From an uncultured Mailhella sp. (GTDB lineage Bacteria > Desulfobacterota > Desulfovibrionia > Desulfovibrionales > Desulfovibrionaceae), in assembly GCF_947631555.1 (NCBI RefSeq), contig NZ_CANRLT010000021.1:1-35698 (forward strand): a stretch of 35,698 bases of DNA. Direction: 5' to 3'. The position numbers were made by a program, and so were the translations under genes. Below the pieces are notes generated by a model. The model had not been told where the DNA came from and did not search any database. It saw only the letters and a list, made by a program, of their open reading frames with translations. Positions 35,201 through 35,698 of this stretch are shown here, one piece after another (position 1 is the first letter of the stretch; each line of letters opens with the position of its first letter).

Positions 35201-35698
35201 AGCCGGATATGCGAACGGCAGCCCTGCGACTGCGGACTGTGCGCTTTCCCTGCCTTGACGTTCCGCTTGCGCTAAGCTTCCCCTCCCCCCCCCATCCCGC
35301 CTAAATTTCGCTTTCTGCGCAAAACGCTCTTTTCGCGGCTGCTCTTTTCAGAAACGTGCGCCGGAAGATTTCAGGAAAAACAGTTCTGTCGAAAAAACTT
35401 GACCTCGGTCTGCGTTTCCTCATACCCTTCCCCCGCCATGCGGAAAAAGTGTGCGCTGCGTGGCCGCAAAACGTCAGGCAACAGCTCCTCGCGGCTCTCC
35501 CCTATGGCTCCCCGTGTCAGCTTCTCGAGGACTCCCCGTGGCGGTTCCCCTCTTTCGGAAGGGCGAGTGCGACCTTGCCTCTTGGAAACATCAGGCTGGG
35601 GTTTTCGCGGGCGGCGTCCCGAAAAAAATAAAAAAATTTGCACGAAATCTCAAAATTTAACGTTTTATTTACATTTCAATTATATTTTCTTATGATTT
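35201..35698. other. gene-free 3' region, AT-rich at the end
   Basis: I see no supported gene. A C-run lies near 35281-35294. The short open frames on both strands overlap one another and look random. The last 75 bases (about 35625-35698) are strongly AT-rich, with TTTACA and TATATT-like stretches, and probably hold promoter DNA for a gene beyond the window. I saw no match to cobalamin, TPP, FMN or molybdenum-cofactor riboswitch cores. Confidence 0.45.

Noticed and set aside
35201-35698. Cobalamin or other riboswitch at the end of the window
   Set aside because: I found no match to the conserved cores; only AT-rich DNA and weak short repeats.

Overview
The window is a chromosomal stretch of a Gram-negative, GC-rich bacterium. 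Taken together, a MucR/Ros-type zinc-finger regulator, a large divergent single-chain pyruvate carboxylase, an acetyl-CoA carboxylase with fused alpha-beta carboxyltransferase, LarB/LarC/LarE nickel-cofactor genes, outer-membrane and lipoprotein genes and a LapA-type protein suggest a member of the Desulfovibrionaceae (Desulfovibrio/Bilophila/Mailhella-like). This is inference from gene content, not a database match. I see no rRNA, tRNA, CRISPR array, phage or intact insertion sequence; nearly all of it looks like core genome.

Layout. 239-3255 (+) is a wobble-base tRNA-modification operon: a probable preQ1-I riboswitch, a queuosine-precursor transporter, queC, queF and tilS, closed by a terminator. 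3400-4239 (+) is a BirA-type biotin ligase/repressor lacking its C-terminal domain, followed by an Fsr-type MFS transporter (4478-5662). 5868-6287 (-) is a MucR-family regulator. A gene-free, hairpin-rich stretch (6300-7132) separates it from a minus-strand carboxylase operon: biotin carboxylase (11837), fused carboxyltransferase (10380), a biotinyl/lipoyl-like protein (8142) and a small unknown protein (7489). Then come typA (+), a second MFS transporter (+), a tRNA nucleotidyltransferase-like gene (-), and a second biotin ligase (+) directly followed by a 1233-residue pyruvate carboxylase (+). From 21.5 to 31.1 kb nearly everything is on the minus strand: an exported protein, a lipoprotein, mutS, a LapA-like membrane protein, a HIT-family hydrolase, an outer-membrane beta-barrel, glmS and gdhA. 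31726-35200 (+) is a nickel-pincer-nucleotide cluster: larB, a shortened larC, a DUF362/ferredoxin protein and larE. The last 0.5 kb holds no recognisable gene.

How it fits together. Biotin is the strongest theme: two biotin ligases, a complete split carboxylase and a complete single-chain carboxylase lie within about 18 kb. A second theme is PP-loop chemistry (QueC, TilS, LarE). The points most worth checking are the preQ1 riboswitch over a wobble-34 operon, the natural Arg-to-Cys change at the BioID position of a truncated BirA, the tandem degenerate biotinyl-like domains with an RMKR site, the zinc-ribbon tail on pyruvate carboxylase, and the LarC that stops before its second domain and overlaps a DUF362 ferredoxin gene.
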